From positions 20,530-84,529 of the forward strand of contig QCER01000005.1 of the NCBI GenBank assembly GCA_003280515.1: DNA of 64,000 bases. The letters are read 5' to 3'. The notes below the pieces were generated by a model. That model ran no database searches. It was not told the DNA's origin and worked only from the letters and a program-made list of their open reading frames with translations. Source of the DNA: Prochlorococcus sp. AG-355-P18 (lineage in GTDB: Bacteria > Cyanobacteriota > Cyanobacteriia > PCC-6307 > Cyanobiaceae). Shown here in pieces: positions 21,339-29,824 of the stretch. A program made the position numbers and the translations under genes. Within the stretch, counting starts at the first letter, position 1. Every line of letters starts with the position of its first letter.

Positions 21339-21569
21339 ATGATGAAGACAGTATTGAAACCTGAATACAAATTAAAAACTTTTTGCATTAGCAAAAGTTA
21401 TAGTCGTCTTAAAGAAAAAGAAATCAGTTTTATTAACTTTAAAGTCTATCAAAAACTATTTGTACTTCTCATTTCATTTTCGACAATTTTAATATTCCCA
21501 GAATCGCCAAGAGAATTGGAAAATATATGTGAGAGTTATAACGCTAGAAAAATATGTAATGTTTGGTAA
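21339..21569 (+). CDS. Small protein with one hydrophobic segment, unknown function
   Basis: A 76-aa frame that fills the gap between two minus-strand genes, with a central hydrophobic run (VYQKLFVLLISFSTILIF) and a C-terminal polar part ending ESYNARKICNVW. I do not recognise the family. The position, the membrane-anchor-plus-Cys tail layout and the absence of an overlapping gene make it plausible; an internal ATG nearer the hydrophobic segment could be the true start. Confidence 0.5.
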   Translation: MMKTVLKPEYKLKTFCISKSYSRLKEKEISFINFKVYQKLFVLLISFSTILIFPESPRELENICESYNARKICNVW

Positions 21570-21968
21570 TCAAGCTGCTCTGTATTCTGATCTATCTTTT
21601 TCGTTATTTTTATTAACCCGAAAATTTGGGTTAGCCCATTGCAGTAATCTTATGGCTAGTCTTAAATCGCCCTCCAACCATGCTCTTATAGCCATGGCTC
21701 TTCGGGGATCATAAAATTTTTGCCTTCTGTACCAATACAAAGCGTTTTCATCTGATTTATCTCCATTACAGGAAAGACATGCAGGGACACAGTTTTCTGT
21801 TGTACTTAAGCCACCTTGGCTTCTTGGTATTACATGGTCAATAGATTCAGATGTTTTTCCGCAATATATACAACTTTTTCCTGTAAACCTATGAATAGAT
21901 TTTCGCCATTGTCTGAATCTGAACTTAGGACATAAATCCTCTAAAAAAACCGCATCATTAATATGCAT
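21570..21968 (-). CDS. HNH endonuclease family protein
   Basis: A 132-aa protein with a clear HNH fold: CIYCGKTSESIDHVIPRSQGG, then NCVPACLSCNGDKSD, giving two CxxC zinc pairs and the catalytic DH. The C-terminal YWYRRQKFYDPRRAMAIRAWLEGD is shared by a stand-alone cyanobacterial HNH group that is part of the core genome. The natural substrate is unknown; no methylase or toxin partner is adjacent. Confidence 0.88.
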   Translation of the reverse strand: MHINDAVFLEDLCPKFRFRQWRKSIHRFTGKSCIYCGKTSESIDHVIPRSQGGLSTTENCVPACLSCNGDKSDENALYWYRRQKFYDPRRAMAIRAWLEGDLRLAIRLLQWANPNFRVNKNNEKDRSEYRAA

Positions 21969-22131
21969 TCAGAATATTTAGTTAAATAAATAATGGCTTG
22001 AATATATTAAAAGTCAAGATTTATTTATGCTTTTTAGCCTAAATTTGCCAGTAAAAATATTATTTAGTGTGTTTAGATACAAAATAGTATTTATTAAAGT
22101 TTTAAAAATTTTGATCTTTTTGAAACCTTGA

Positions 22132-22581
22132 TTAATAACTATATCTATCAAGTGTTTCATCAGAAAATTCTTTATTAGTTTCTTCTAATTCTTTTTCTAA
22201 TTTTTTTCTTTTGTCTTCTCTATTTTTTGCTTCTCTTTCTTTTCTTTCTTCTTCTTTTTCTAAATCTCTTATTAGTTTTCTATTTGGATGAAGTTTATCT
22301 AAGTATTCAACACAATATGTGAAGGTTTCTCTATCTCTAATAACTGATTCAGTAATTTGTGCTGCTGCTTGTTTTGGTGAGACTTTGAAAATTCCTCCTT
22401 TTTGCTTTTTGATATATGTATATGCTGCATCCCAACTACTTTCATGATCATTACCCCCATCCCTCATAGTACAGAAAATTTCTGCTCCAAAAGATCCTGC
22501 ATTTACTTTTAACGTATTAAGTGAAAGAGGAGATATTATCCCTAAGGTTATAAAAATTAATTCTTTTTTAAATCCTTTCAT
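22132..22581 (-). CDS. Exported protein with charged C-terminal coiled coil, unknown
   Basis: A 149-aa protein with a signal peptide (FKKELIFITLGIISPLSLNTLKVNA, likely cleaved before GSFGAE). A small globular region follows with two cysteines (IFCTMRD and FTYCVEY) that could form a disulfide, then a highly charged helix (EKEEERKEREAKNREDKRKKLEKELEE). The function is unknown. The 160 bp between it and the HNH gene are AT-rich with nothing recognisable. Confidence 0.72.
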   Translation of the reverse strand: MKGFKKELIFITLGIISPLSLNTLKVNAGSFGAEIFCTMRDGGNDHESSWDAAYTYIKKQKGGIFKVSPKQAAAQITESVIRDRETFTYCVEYLDKLHPNRKLIRDLEKEEERKEREAKNREDKRKKLEKELEETNKEFSDETLDRYSY

Positions 22582-22637
22582 TGCATATAAGGCTTCTATT
22601 TAAAAATATCTTTTTTTAGAAATATGTCTAGAGATTT

Positions 22638-23150
22638 TTATGATTTTATTACTCCAAATAAATTTAAGCATTTCACAATCAAAGGGAGAATTAAAAGGAC
22701 GGTAATCAATCTTACTGCGTGTAGAGTTGCCACTGCAGCTCCCACTCCGTATTCAGATCCTACAAGACTCATTCCGCTAATTCCGCCAGGTGCAGCTCCT
22801 AGAATTGTTGTAATGACATCTATATTAAGTAATCTGCTTGTCCATAATCCAATTGCTAATCCTGTAATAACTAAAGTAAAAGTTATTAATATGGCTGGTC
22901 TCCATAAATTTTGAATATCAACTAAGGAATCTTTTGTTAATGATGTCCCAATAACTGTTCCAATTCCGATTTCTAAAATTGTTCTTGTGCCGGTGGGCCA
23001 CTCTGCTATTTCGACTTTGCCACTTATGCTAAGTATGCTTGCGCCTATTAAAGCCCCTGCAAGAGGAGCTGCAGGAATACCCGTTTTTAGAGCTAAAGCT
23101 CCAAAAATGCAACCTGCAACGAGATAATAGATTAAATTTATGTTAGGCAT
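22638..23150 (-). CDS. AbrB-family membrane protein
   Basis: A 170-aa, very hydrophobic protein with about five membrane spans. Motifs such as LAGALIGASI, GIGTVIGTSLTKDSL and LGAAPGGISGMSLVG match the AbrB duplication (Gly-rich membrane regulator/transporter) family. Many relatives have two such units; this one has one, so it may dimerise. Function is unproven. Confidence 0.8.
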   Translation of the reverse strand: MPNINLIYYLVAGCIFGALALKTGIPAAPLAGALIGASILSISGKVEIAEWPTGTRTILEIGIGTVIGTSLTKDSLVDIQNLWRPAILITFTLVITGLAIGLWTSRLLNIDVITTILGAAPGGISGMSLVGSEYGVGAAVATLHAVRLITVLLILPLIVKCLNLFGVIKS

Positions 23151-23283
23151 AAATTTTAAAGATGTTTGAACTTAATATTAGAAAAAATTTTTTTTGTTTA
23201 AGTTTATAGCAGAATAATTTTTTTTGTTTCCTCTCGTAATGTCCCCTTTTGTTGGCATAATATTAACTAAAGCATGAATTTTT

Positions 23284-23481
23284 ATGTCTTCACAAATTTC
23301 ATTTAAAGATAATAAAAACAGAATAAAGAAAAAATTATCTTTTTTTGAGGGTGGTCACCAGCTTGAAAAACTAGAGTTTGCCCTCGCTATAGCCCAAACT
23401 AAAGGTGATGAAAAAAAATCAATCGTACTTAGAAAAAAGATTGTTGAATTAGGTGGAAACGTTGAAGAGCCAGGAACTTAA
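23284..23481 (+). CDS. Small conserved cyanobacterial-type protein, unknown
   Basis: A 65-aa soluble basic protein (SFFEGGHQLEKLEFALAIAQTKGDEKKSIVLRKKIVELGG), predicted to be two helices. It has a clear ATG and no competing frame until a 4-bp convergent overlap with the aminotransferase. I recognise the pattern as a small cyanobacterial protein but cannot assign a role. Confidence 0.7.
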   Translation: MSSQISFKDNKNRIKKKLSFFEGGHQLEKLEFALAIAQTKGDEKKSIVLRKKIVELGGNVEEPGT

Positions 23482-24641
23482 TTTTCCTTAAGATATTTTG
23501 ACACCACAACTAATGCTTCACCGGCTTGTTGGGCTGTAATTTTACCGATTTCGAGAAGTGTATTAGCTATAGCAGTAACTACCGTAATAATATCTCTGTC
23601 ATTAACATAACCTAAATGTCCGACTCTAAATATCTTCCCTTTTAAATGATCTTGACCACCAGCAAGTAAAATATCGAAATTATTCTTTATTATTTTTCTA
23701 AATTCTTCAGCATCCATTCCTTCAGTTTTTATTGCTGTAATAGAAGGGCTTAAGTACTTTTCATCGGCAAATAATTTTAAATTTAAAACCTTTGTGGCAT
23801 TGCTTACAGCCAATTTATGTTTATTGTGTCTAAAGAAAATGTTATCTAAGCCTTCTTCTCTCATCATTTTTAAAGCTTCATCTAAAGCAAAAATTAAATT
23901 AACTGCTGGAGTATATGGATTACTGTTGCTTAAAAGACTCTTTCTATAGGATTTTAAATTTAAATAAAATTTTGGTAGATTAGATTTCTCTGCAGCTGCC
24001 CAAGCTTTTTGGCTCATTGATATAAAACTGAGCCCTGGGGGTATCATATATCCCTTTTGTGATCCTGAAGCAACAACATCTAATTCCCATTCATCTACTG
24101 GTACATTGCAAGCTCCAAGACTTGTAACGCAGTCAACAATTGATAAAGCTGTGTTGTGTTCGCGAATATATGCACTTATAGTTTTTAGATCATTAATTAC
24201 ACCTGTTGATGTTTCGGAATGAGTCAAGATAACTGCTTTTATTTCTTTTTGTTTATCTTCCTCTAATACCTTTTTGATTTTTTCTGGATCAAGTGGAGTT
24301 CCCCATACTGAATCAATTTTTATTACTTCTAGACCAAATTCTTTAGCAACTTTTACCCATCTTTCACCAAATTTTCCATTTTCTCCACAAATTACTTTAT
24401 CTCCTTTACTTAAGGTATTTATTATTCCAGCTTCCATTGCGGCAGTCCCACTACCAGTGATTGTTAGAACATCATTTTGAGTTTGATGAAGCCATTGTAA
24501 GTTTTTGGTAGTGCTTTCAACGAGATCTTGGAATTCTTTACTGCGATGTCCTATGGGATGCTTACTTAATGCTTGTAAAACTTTTTCTGGAACTGGTGTG
24601 GGTCCAGGAATCATCAATGATAATTTTTGTTGTATGGCCAC
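23478..24641 (-). CDS. Class V aminotransferase (serine/alanine--glyoxylate type)
   Basis: A 387-aa PLP enzyme with MIPGPTPVPEKVL, TGSGTAAMEAGI, HSETSTGVINDL, VDCVTSLGACNVPVDEWELDVVASGSQKG (the lysine binds PLP) and IFRVGHLGYV. These are typical of serine- or alanine-glyoxylate aminotransferases, which recycle photorespiratory glyoxylate to glycine. Exact amino donor preference cannot be read from sequence. It is divergent from cbiD. Confidence 0.9.
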   Translation of the reverse strand: MAIQQKLSLMIPGPTPVPEKVLQALSKHPIGHRSKEFQDLVESTTKNLQWLHQTQNDVLTITGSGTAAMEAGIINTLSKGDKVICGENGKFGERWVKVAKEFGLEVIKIDSVWGTPLDPEKIKKVLEEDKQKEIKAVILTHSETSTGVINDLKTISAYIREHNTALSIVDCVTSLGACNVPVDEWELDVVASGSQKGYMIPPGLSFISMSQKAWAAAEKSNLPKFYLNLKSYRKSLLSNSNPYTPAVNLIFALDEALKMMREEGLDNIFFRHNKHKLAVSNATKVLNLKLFADEKYLSPSITAIKTEGMDAEEFRKIIKNNFDILLAGGQDHLKGKIFRVGHLGYVNDRDIITVVTAIANTLLEIGKITAQQAGEALVVVSKYLKEN

Positions 24642-24701
24642 TTTTTGTGAAATAGGTCATTCTTAGATTAGTTCTCATTATATATTTTTCAATTACTTGA
24701 T

Positions 24702-25814
24702 TTGAAAAAAGGATTTTCTTTACCTTTGTGGGTTGCTGGTGCTGCCAGGTCAGCATTAAAAAAACTAGTAGGGTTACCATTTGATAATTATGAGCTAATA
24801 AAAATTCCTAACGAAAAAAAAGAAATAAAAATCGAGATTCATTCTGTTGGTTTACTTAAAGATAACTCGCATGCTTTAGGAATTACCTTTGCAAAGTCCG
24901 GCTTAGATCTTGATATTACACAAAACCTAGAAATATGGACAATAGCCTCTTTAGAAAAAATTCCTTTTAATAATTTTGTTCAAACAATTCCAATAAATAT
25001 TATTGCAGGATCTGGGGTTGGTATAAAAAAAGAAACATCAGAGATATGTATTTCTGATTTCGCAGAAGAAGTTATAAATAAAAATTTATTAGATATTATA
25101 CCCAAAGGCTTTAATTTGAAATTAGAAATTATTTTTCCAAATGGAGAATTTTTAGCTGAGAGAACTAGTAATAAGTCATTTGGTATCGTTGACGGATTAT
25201 CTATTATTGGAACTTCTGCTGAGACTTATTCGAGTGCTTCACCTGATCAATTGGAAGAGGCTAAAGCTAATCTATCAAAATTAATTCAAAATGATTTTAA
25301 AGGGAAAGTTGTTTTTGTTATTGGTGAAAATGGGTTGGATTTGGCAAAAACTTATAATGTCGATTTACCAATTATCAAAATTGGAAATTGGATAGGCCCA
25401 TTATTAGTTGATGCCGCAATAAAAAAAGTTAAAACTGTAATTCTTTTTGGTTATCACGGAAAACTTATTAAGTTAGCAGGTGGTATTTTTCATACGCATA
25501 ATCATTTAGCTGATGCAAGAATTGAGATTCTTGTTTATTTAGCTGTCCAAGAAAAGTTGCCACTTGAAATAATAGTTAAATTATCTGAGTTAAATACTCT
25601 TGAGGATGGATTATTACTCATTGAACGATTTAATAAATCTTTAGCTGATAAATTGTTTAAGAATCTATCAAATACAATAGAAAAACGTTCTTTTTCTTAC
25701 GTAAATAGGTATGTGAAAACGGATATGGAAATCGCATCAATCATTTTTGATAGAAAAAGAGAAATAAGGTGGGCTGGAAATTATGGTAATAATTATTTTT
25801 CTTATTTTAAGTGA
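24702..25814 (+). CDS. cbiD: Cobalt-precorrin-5B C1-methyltransferase
   Basis: CbiD methylates C1 of the corrin ring in anaerobic-type cobalamin synthesis. Motifs include LPLWVAGAARSALKKL, the GSGVGIKK stretch, ERTSNKSFGIVDGLSIIGTSAETYSSASP, and FGYHGKLIKLAGGIFHTHNHLADAR. The start is a TTG at 24702. It is about 370 aa, normal, and lies 55 bp upstream of guaA in the same direction. Confidence 0.92.
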   Translation: MKKGFSLPLWVAGAARSALKKLVGLPFDNYELIKIPNEKKEIKIEIHSVGLLKDNSHALGITFAKSGLDLDITQNLEIWTIASLEKIPFNNFVQTIPINIIAGSGVGIKKETSEICISDFAEEVINKNLLDIIPKGFNLKLEIIFPNGEFLAERTSNKSFGIVDGLSIIGTSAETYSSASPDQLEEAKANLSKLIQNDFKGKVVFVIGENGLDLAKTYNVDLPIIKIGNWIGPLLVDAAIKKVKTVILFGYHGKLIKLAGGIFHTHNHLADARIEILVYLAVQEKLPLEIIVKLSELNTLEDGLLLIERFNKSLADKLFKNLSNTIEKRSFSYVNRYVKTDMEIASIIFDRKREIRWAGNYGNNYFSYFK

Positions 25815-25869
25815 GATTAATTTTGTAATTCATTATGCTTTTGTAAATAAATTGAGCTAACTTTTATAC

Positions 25870-27456
25870 ATGAGTCAAATACCTTTAAAAAAAGAACGAG
25901 ATCCTTCAATATTGATTTTAGATTTCGGATCTCAATATTCTGAATTGATCGCAAGAAGAATTAGAGAAACGAATGTTTTTTCTCTTGTAGTCAGTAACTC
26001 TATTTCAATTGAGGATATTAATGAAATTAATCCTAAGGGGATCATTTTGAGTGGAGGCCCAAATTCTGTATATGAACAAAATGCTCCTAAATGTGATGAA
26101 AAAATATTTAATTTAGGAATTCCTATTCTTGGCATATGCTATGGAATGCAACTAATGGTCAAAGAACTCGGAGGATCTGTAGTTTCAGCAACCAAAAAAG
26201 CTGAATATGGTAGAGCACCAATAAATATAGATCAAGAATCTGACCTCCTTATTGATGTAGAAGATAAATCAATTATGTGGATGAGTCATGGCGATTCTAT
26301 TAATTGTTTGCCTGATGGATTTAATAAAATTGCTCATACTGAGAACACACTCCATGCAGCAATTTCAAATGATGTAAAGAAATTATTTGGTGTACAATTT
26401 CATCCCGAAGTTATTCATTCAGAGTTTGGGATGATGGTAATTAAAAATTTTGTTTATAAAATTTCTTGTTGTGTGGCTGATTGGACACCCGAAACCTATA
26501 TAGAGGAAACTATTCCCAGGATAAGAGAGCAAGTGGGCAATAAAAAAGTTTTGCTTGCCTTGTCTGGAGGAGTTGATTCCTCAACTCTCGCTTTTCTTCT
26601 GAATAAAGCAATTGGAAATCAGCTTACATGCATGTTTATAGACCAAGGTTTCATGAGAAAAGGTGAACCAGAATTTTTAATGAATTTTTTTGATAAGAAA
26701 TTTCAAATAAAAGTTGAATATATTAATGCACGGGCAAGGTTTATCGGCAAATTAAAAGGGATTACTGATCCAGAACAAAAAAGGAAAATTATAGGCGAAG
26801 AATTTATTAGGGTATTTGAAGAAGAAAGCAATAGATTGGGACCTTTTCAGTATTTAGCCCAGGGTACTCTTTATCCTGATGTTATTGAAAGTGCTGGTAC
26901 TAATATAGATCCTAAGACTGGTGAAAGAATAGCTGTAAAAATAAAGAGTCATCATAATGTGGGTGGACTTCCAAAAGATTTACAATTTAAATTAGTTGAG
27001 CCATTAAGAAAACTTTTTAAGGATGAAGTCCGAAAAGTGGGAGCTGCTTTAGGTTTGCCTGATGAAATAATAAAAAGGCATCCATTCCCAGGCCCAGGAT
27101 TAGCTATAAGAATTTTGGGAGAGGTCAATAACGAAAAACTTGATTGTTTAAGAGATGCAGACTGGATAGTAAGAGACGAAATTAAAAAAGCAGGTCTTTA
27201 CAATGATATTTGGCAAGCATTTGCAGTATTGCTACCTGTTAAAACTGTAGGAGTTATGGGAGATAAAAGGACTTATGCATGGCCAATAGTTTTACGTTGT
27301 GTATCTAGTGAAGATGGTATGACGGCAGATTGGTCAAAAATTCCTTTTCAGATTTTGGAGAGAATTGCAAATAGAATCGTAAACGAAGTAAGTTCAGTTA
27401 ATAGAGTTGTTTATGATATTACAAGCAAACCTCCTGGAACCATTGAGTGGGAGTAG
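25870..27456 (+). CDS. guaA: GMP synthase (glutamine-hydrolysing)
   Basis: GuaA converts XMP to GMP. The N-terminal glutaminase domain has GICYGMQ (nucleophile Cys) and the His/Glu of [12 protein letters not shown]; the synthetase domain has the PP-loop [13 protein letters not shown]; and the C-terminal dimerisation domain ends in the conserved [12 protein letters not shown]. The 528-aa protein is intact. The last 12 bp before the stop's final base are the core of attL for the integrated element downstream, so the stop reads TAG here, and would read TAA after excision. Confidence 0.97.
   Translation: MSQIPLKKERDPSILILDFGSQYSELIARRIRETNVFSLVVSNSISIEDINEINPKGIILSGGPNSVYEQNAPKCDEKIFNLGIPILGICYGMQLMVKELGGSVVSATKKAEYGRAPINIDQESDLLIDVEDKSIMWMSHGDSINCLPDGFNKIAHTENTLHAAISNDVKKLFGVQFHPEVIHSEFGMMVIKNFVYKISCCVADWTPETYIEETIPRIREQVGNKKVLLALSGGVDSSTLAFLLNKAIGNQLTCMFIDQGFMRKGEPEFLMNFFDKKFQIKVEYINARARFIGKLKGITDPEQKRKIIGEEFIRVFEEESNRLGPFQYLAQGTLYPDVIESAGTNIDPKTGERIAVKIKSHHNVGGLPKDLQFKLVEPLRKLFKDEVRKVGAALGLPDEIIKRHPFPGPGLAIRILGEVNNEKLDCLRDADWIVRDEIKKAGLYNDIWQAFAVLLPVKTVGVMGDKRTYAWPIVLRCVSSEDGMTADWSKIPFQILERIANRIVNEVSSVNRVVYDITSKPPGTIEWE
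27444..27455 (+). repeat. attL core within the guaA 3' end
   Basis: tgagtgggagta, identical to 33987-33998. The wider 24-bp windows align as cctggaaccat... and tctggtactac... with 19 of 24 matches, the differences falling mostly in third codon positions of the last guaA codons. Confidence 0.85.
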
Positions 27457-27477
27457 TAAATAGACCAAAAAGTGTGC

Positions 27478-27483
27478 TATAAT
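27478..27483 (+). promoter_or_regulatory. Candidate extended -10 promoter for the integrase
   Basis: The sequence tgctataat is a perfect TATAAT with an upstream TG extension, 22 bp inside the left end and reading toward the integrase start 180 bp away. No good -35 is visible. It lies just before the paired TCACACA sites, so integrase binding could repress it. Confidence 0.45.
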
Positions 27484-27496
27484 AAGGGTAGTTAGA

Positions 27497-27576
27497 TCAC
27501 ACACAGATCACACACAAAGATTTCTGATACCTATTTTCAAGGGTTTTCAAGGACGTATCACACACACGTCACACAT
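27497..27576 (+). repeat. Left paired TCACACA sites (candidate integrase arm sites)
   Basis: Two pairs are present: tcacacacagatcacacaca at 27497-27516 and tcacacacacgtcacaca at 27558-27575. Within each pair the TCACACA heptamers start 11 bp apart, one helical turn, in the same orientation. A third pair is at the right end (33881). Confidence 0.65.
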
Positions 27577-27595
27577 TGATTTTTGTTTGTTATCG

Positions 27596-27629
27596 ATAGA
27601 GAAATCGTAGATGAGTGTGAATCTCTACA
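27596..27629 (+). promoter_or_regulatory. TAGAGAAATCGTAG site and inverted TCTCTACA, upstream of the integrase
   Basis: tagagaaatcgtag followed after about 10 bp by atctctaca forms an imperfect inverted pair just upstream of the integrase ATG (27660). The same motif recurs in the element's other non-coding stretches, so it is a candidate operator for an element-encoded regulator. Confidence 0.5.
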
Positions 27630-27659
27630 AACTGATTATTCTTATTTTGTTATTCGTCT

Positions 27660-29135
27660 ATGGGTGTCAGAGGTAAAAATAAAGATACTTTCGCTGTATG
27701 GGAAGAGTTAGATATTGCTGTTGATGATGATTCTCCATTTGCTTACATCTACAAAAGATTGGATAGCGAAAAGCATAAAGATATTGAAGATAGATCTTGG
27801 TACATAGGAATCCCAGTACCAAATAGTAAGAATGGTAAAAGATTATCTCTTAGAACAAGTAATAAAGATCAAGCAAAAAGAAAAGCAAGACAAAAAGTGA
27901 TCGAGGTAATGAAAGATCTACAAACTGGGGTAGATATAGTTGGTACTCCTGTTCGAGATTTCGTAAAAGCATTCCTTCGTCATAAAGAGTCATTAGTTCG
28001 TGGCGTAATGGAAGGTAAGAAAGATGGTGGTGTCAGAAGTATTACTAAAGAAAGGTATGGATTGATCGAAAGTAAAGTTAGGAACTATTTCGTTCCTTTC
28101 GTAGGAGAAAAAACATCTGCCAAGACACTCAAGTACAAGAAGTTTGATGATGAATGGGAATCGTGGCGAAAACAAAACCCTGCTGGTCGAGGTAATAAGA
28201 AAGTTTCTCCTAAACAAGTGACCATAAAAGATGAAATGGGAATGATAAGAGAACTATGGGGATGGGGTCAGAAAGAAAAGTTCATTGATCCATTATCGAA
28301 AATGCCATTCGATGATTACAACTTGGTAGAGGATGAAAAAATCAGAAGAGATACTTGGGAACAAGATGAATGGAACAAGTTCAAAAGACGTCTTCGTGAA
28401 TGGTTGAAGAATGAAAAGAAATCTGATGATTCAGATAGGATCTGGGAATCATTTGTTGCTTATCAACTCATCTTCTTATTGGCACAGTCAGGACTAAGAC
28501 CAAAGGAATGGAGTTTGTTGAAGTGGAAGGATATCAAGTACTTCGATAATGAAGAGGCAGAGTTTGCTAATGATCGAACTGGTGTAGAAATGAGCATTCA
28601 TCCTTCTACAAAAACTGGTTTTAGAAAAGCATTCTCTAGAGGTGGAATCTACCTACAAAGAATCGAACAACAAACTAAGTTTCGTAAGAAGAATGATTAT
28701 GTCTTTACTCATCTAAATGGTAAAAGAATGACACCAGATTTCTTGAGTGACATTTTCAATGGAAAGGGTAAGTGTGATGGGATAGTTGAAGCGACAAAAC
28801 TAAAAGAACTTACTGGTAAAGAAATCGTTCCATATTCATTACGTCATTACTACGCTACTCAATCAATATATTCATTCGTCCCTGATACATTGATTGCTAA
28901 GAATATGGGTATTAGTGTTCAAAGATTACATTCTTCTTACGATCACGCTTACCTAAGAGTTCAAACACCTGATCTCTTCAAAAGGAGTACTAAACAATCA
29001 AATATCAGAGAAATGAGGCAAGCAGGTGTTGGAGATTTTGCTTTCTTTACTAGAAGAACAGAAAAGCAGTTAGTACAACCAACTCCTAAAAGTGCTGATT
29101 CAAAGTATGGAATCTTCATATCTGATGAAGAATAG
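27660..29135 (+). CDS. Tyrosine recombinase (integrase) of the guaA element
   Basis: A 491-aa site-specific recombinase that should catalyse integration and excision at guaA. The C-terminal catalytic domain shows the first arginine in LLAQSGLRPKEWSLLKWKDI, the second arginine box in VPYSLRHYYATQSIYS, and the likely nucleophile in LHSSYDHAYLRV. The N-terminal half holds a possible arm-binding region (NGKRLSLRTSNKDQAKRKARQK) and a core-binding domain. It is longer than phage lambda Int (about 356 aa), with extra sequence at both ends. It starts about 200 bp from attL and is oriented away from it, the usual layout in which the integrase travels next to its att site. Confidence 0.9.
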   Translation: MGVRGKNKDTFAVWEELDIAVDDDSPFAYIYKRLDSEKHKDIEDRSWYIGIPVPNSKNGKRLSLRTSNKDQAKRKARQKVIEVMKDLQTGVDIVGTPVRDFVKAFLRHKESLVRGVMEGKKDGGVRSITKERYGLIESKVRNYFVPFVGEKTSAKTLKYKKFDDEWESWRKQNPAGRGNKKVSPKQVTIKDEMGMIRELWGWGQKEKFIDPLSKMPFDDYNLVEDEKIRRDTWEQDEWNKFKRRLREWLKNEKKSDDSDRIWESFVAYQLIFLLAQSGLRPKEWSLLKWKDIKYFDNEEAEFANDRTGVEMSIHPSTKTGFRKAFSRGGIYLQRIEQQTKFRKKNDYVFTHLNGKRMTPDFLSDIFNGKGKCDGIVEATKLKELTGKEIVPYSLRHYYATQSIYSFVPDTLIAKNMGISVQRLHSSYDHAYLRVQTPDLFKRSTKQSNIREMRQAGVGDFAFFTRRTEKQLVQPTPKSADSKYGIFISDEE

Positions 29136-29137
29136 TA

Positions 29138-29163
29138 TTCTCAACTGTAACCCTTGTTGAGAA
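29138..29163 (+). terminator. Hairpin after the integrase gene
   Basis: Perfect 8-bp stem ttctcaac/gttgagaa with a 10-nt loop starting 3 bp after the integrase stop. The following cctttt and atttttta tracts are interrupted, so termination strength is uncertain. Confidence 0.55.
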
Positions 29164-29261
29164 CAACCTTTTGACCATTTTTTATGGCGATTATTTTTTG
29201 ATATACAAGGTAAATAAAAGTTCGATTTGATATCACACTCGAATGAACCCACTTTTGTAGG

Positions 29262-29441
29262 TTAGGGAAGTTTGCCTTTTTTATATACGGTTTTCATAAA
29301 GTCATAAAGCATAGATCTGTCATATTCATCTTGACTGGGTTCATTATCAGGAAACTGTCTGTCTGCTCTTGGGTTGTTGAAGACCAGATCCTTTATGATC
29401 CCCTTGAATCTTTTGTATGTTATACCTTTCTTATTGGTCAC
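29262..29441 (-). CDS. Small basic protein of the guaA element (59 aa), unknown
   Basis: Not in the ORF track. GTG start at 29441, product MTNKKGITYKRFKGIIKDLVF...YKKGKLP. It begins 3 bp after the stop of the preceding 52-aa gene, in the same direction, as the last gene of the HTH-rep-small gene run. The N-terminus is basic, the C-terminal half mixed-charge and aromatic. The function is unknown; copy control or partner of Rep are possible roles by position only. Confidence 0.6.
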   Translation of the reverse strand: MTNKKGITYKRFKGIIKDLVFNNPRADRQFPDNEPSQDEYDRSMLYDFMKTVYKKGKLP

Positions 29442-29444
29442 TCT

Positions 29445-29603
29445 TTATCTCTTTAGTATCTTCTTGAATGGTTTGTTCTGATAATCGTCATACTCTTGAA
29501 GTGCCCAAGAGTCCAAGAAAGAACTAACGCTCTTCCCATTCTTCTTGGATATAAACTCCAACATCTCATACGTTGGTTTGTTGATGTAAATGCTCTTCTT
29601 CAT
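29445..29603 (-). CDS. Small ribbon-helix-helix-like protein (52 aa)
   Basis: Not in the ORF track. It reads MKKSIYINKPTYEMLEFISKKNGKSVSSFLDSWALQEYDDY and on. A short strand (KSIYIN), then a helix, then GKSVSSFLDSWAL resembles the ribbon-helix-helix DNA-binding fold used by plasmid copy-control and antitoxin repressors. Its ATG overlaps the previous stop as ATGA, which indicates coupled translation. The assignment is by pattern only. Confidence 0.62.
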   Translation of the reverse strand: MKKSIYINKPTYEMLEFISKKNGKSVSSFLDSWALQEYDDYQNKPFKKILKR

Positions 29604-29764
29604 ACAAGGAACTCTTCTCTAATCTTTTGCTTTACCCATCCCGACCTACTGATGTACAAGTTCTTTTGTAAGTTGTGATCTAGCAAGTTGAGTAGATCTT
29701 CTTCATTAGCACCAAATGTGATTGGTACTTGTTTTGGTCTTGGTTTTTCGATTGTTTTTGGCAT
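29600..29764 (-). CDS. Small DNA-binding-like protein (54 aa)
   Basis: Not in the ORF track. It reads MPKTIEKPRPKQVPITFGANEEDLLNLL then LYISRSGWVKQKIREEF. The last part (strand, then SRSGWVKQKI helix) resembles the second helix of ribbon-helix-helix repressors. It starts about 60 bp after the rep stop and overlaps the next gene by ATGA. Being in tandem with another RHH-like gene directly after rep, a role in controlling rep expression or excision is a reasonable guess. Confidence 0.62.
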   Translation of the reverse strand: MPKTIEKPRPKQVPITFGANEEDLLNLLDHNLQKNLYISRSGWVKQKIREEFLV

Positions 29765-29824
29765 TTGATTCTAAGGAGATAGATCGATTGAGGTGTCTGT
29801 ATATATGCTTCTCGTAGTCACATA

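Noticed and set aside
23151-23283. Possible riboswitch or small RNA in the AT-rich gap
   Set aside because: Only poly-T tracts and no stable stem or known aptamer motif could be recognised.
29496-29678. 60-aa plus-strand frame in the element
   Set aside because: It lies antisense to two better coupled small genes (54 and 52 aa).
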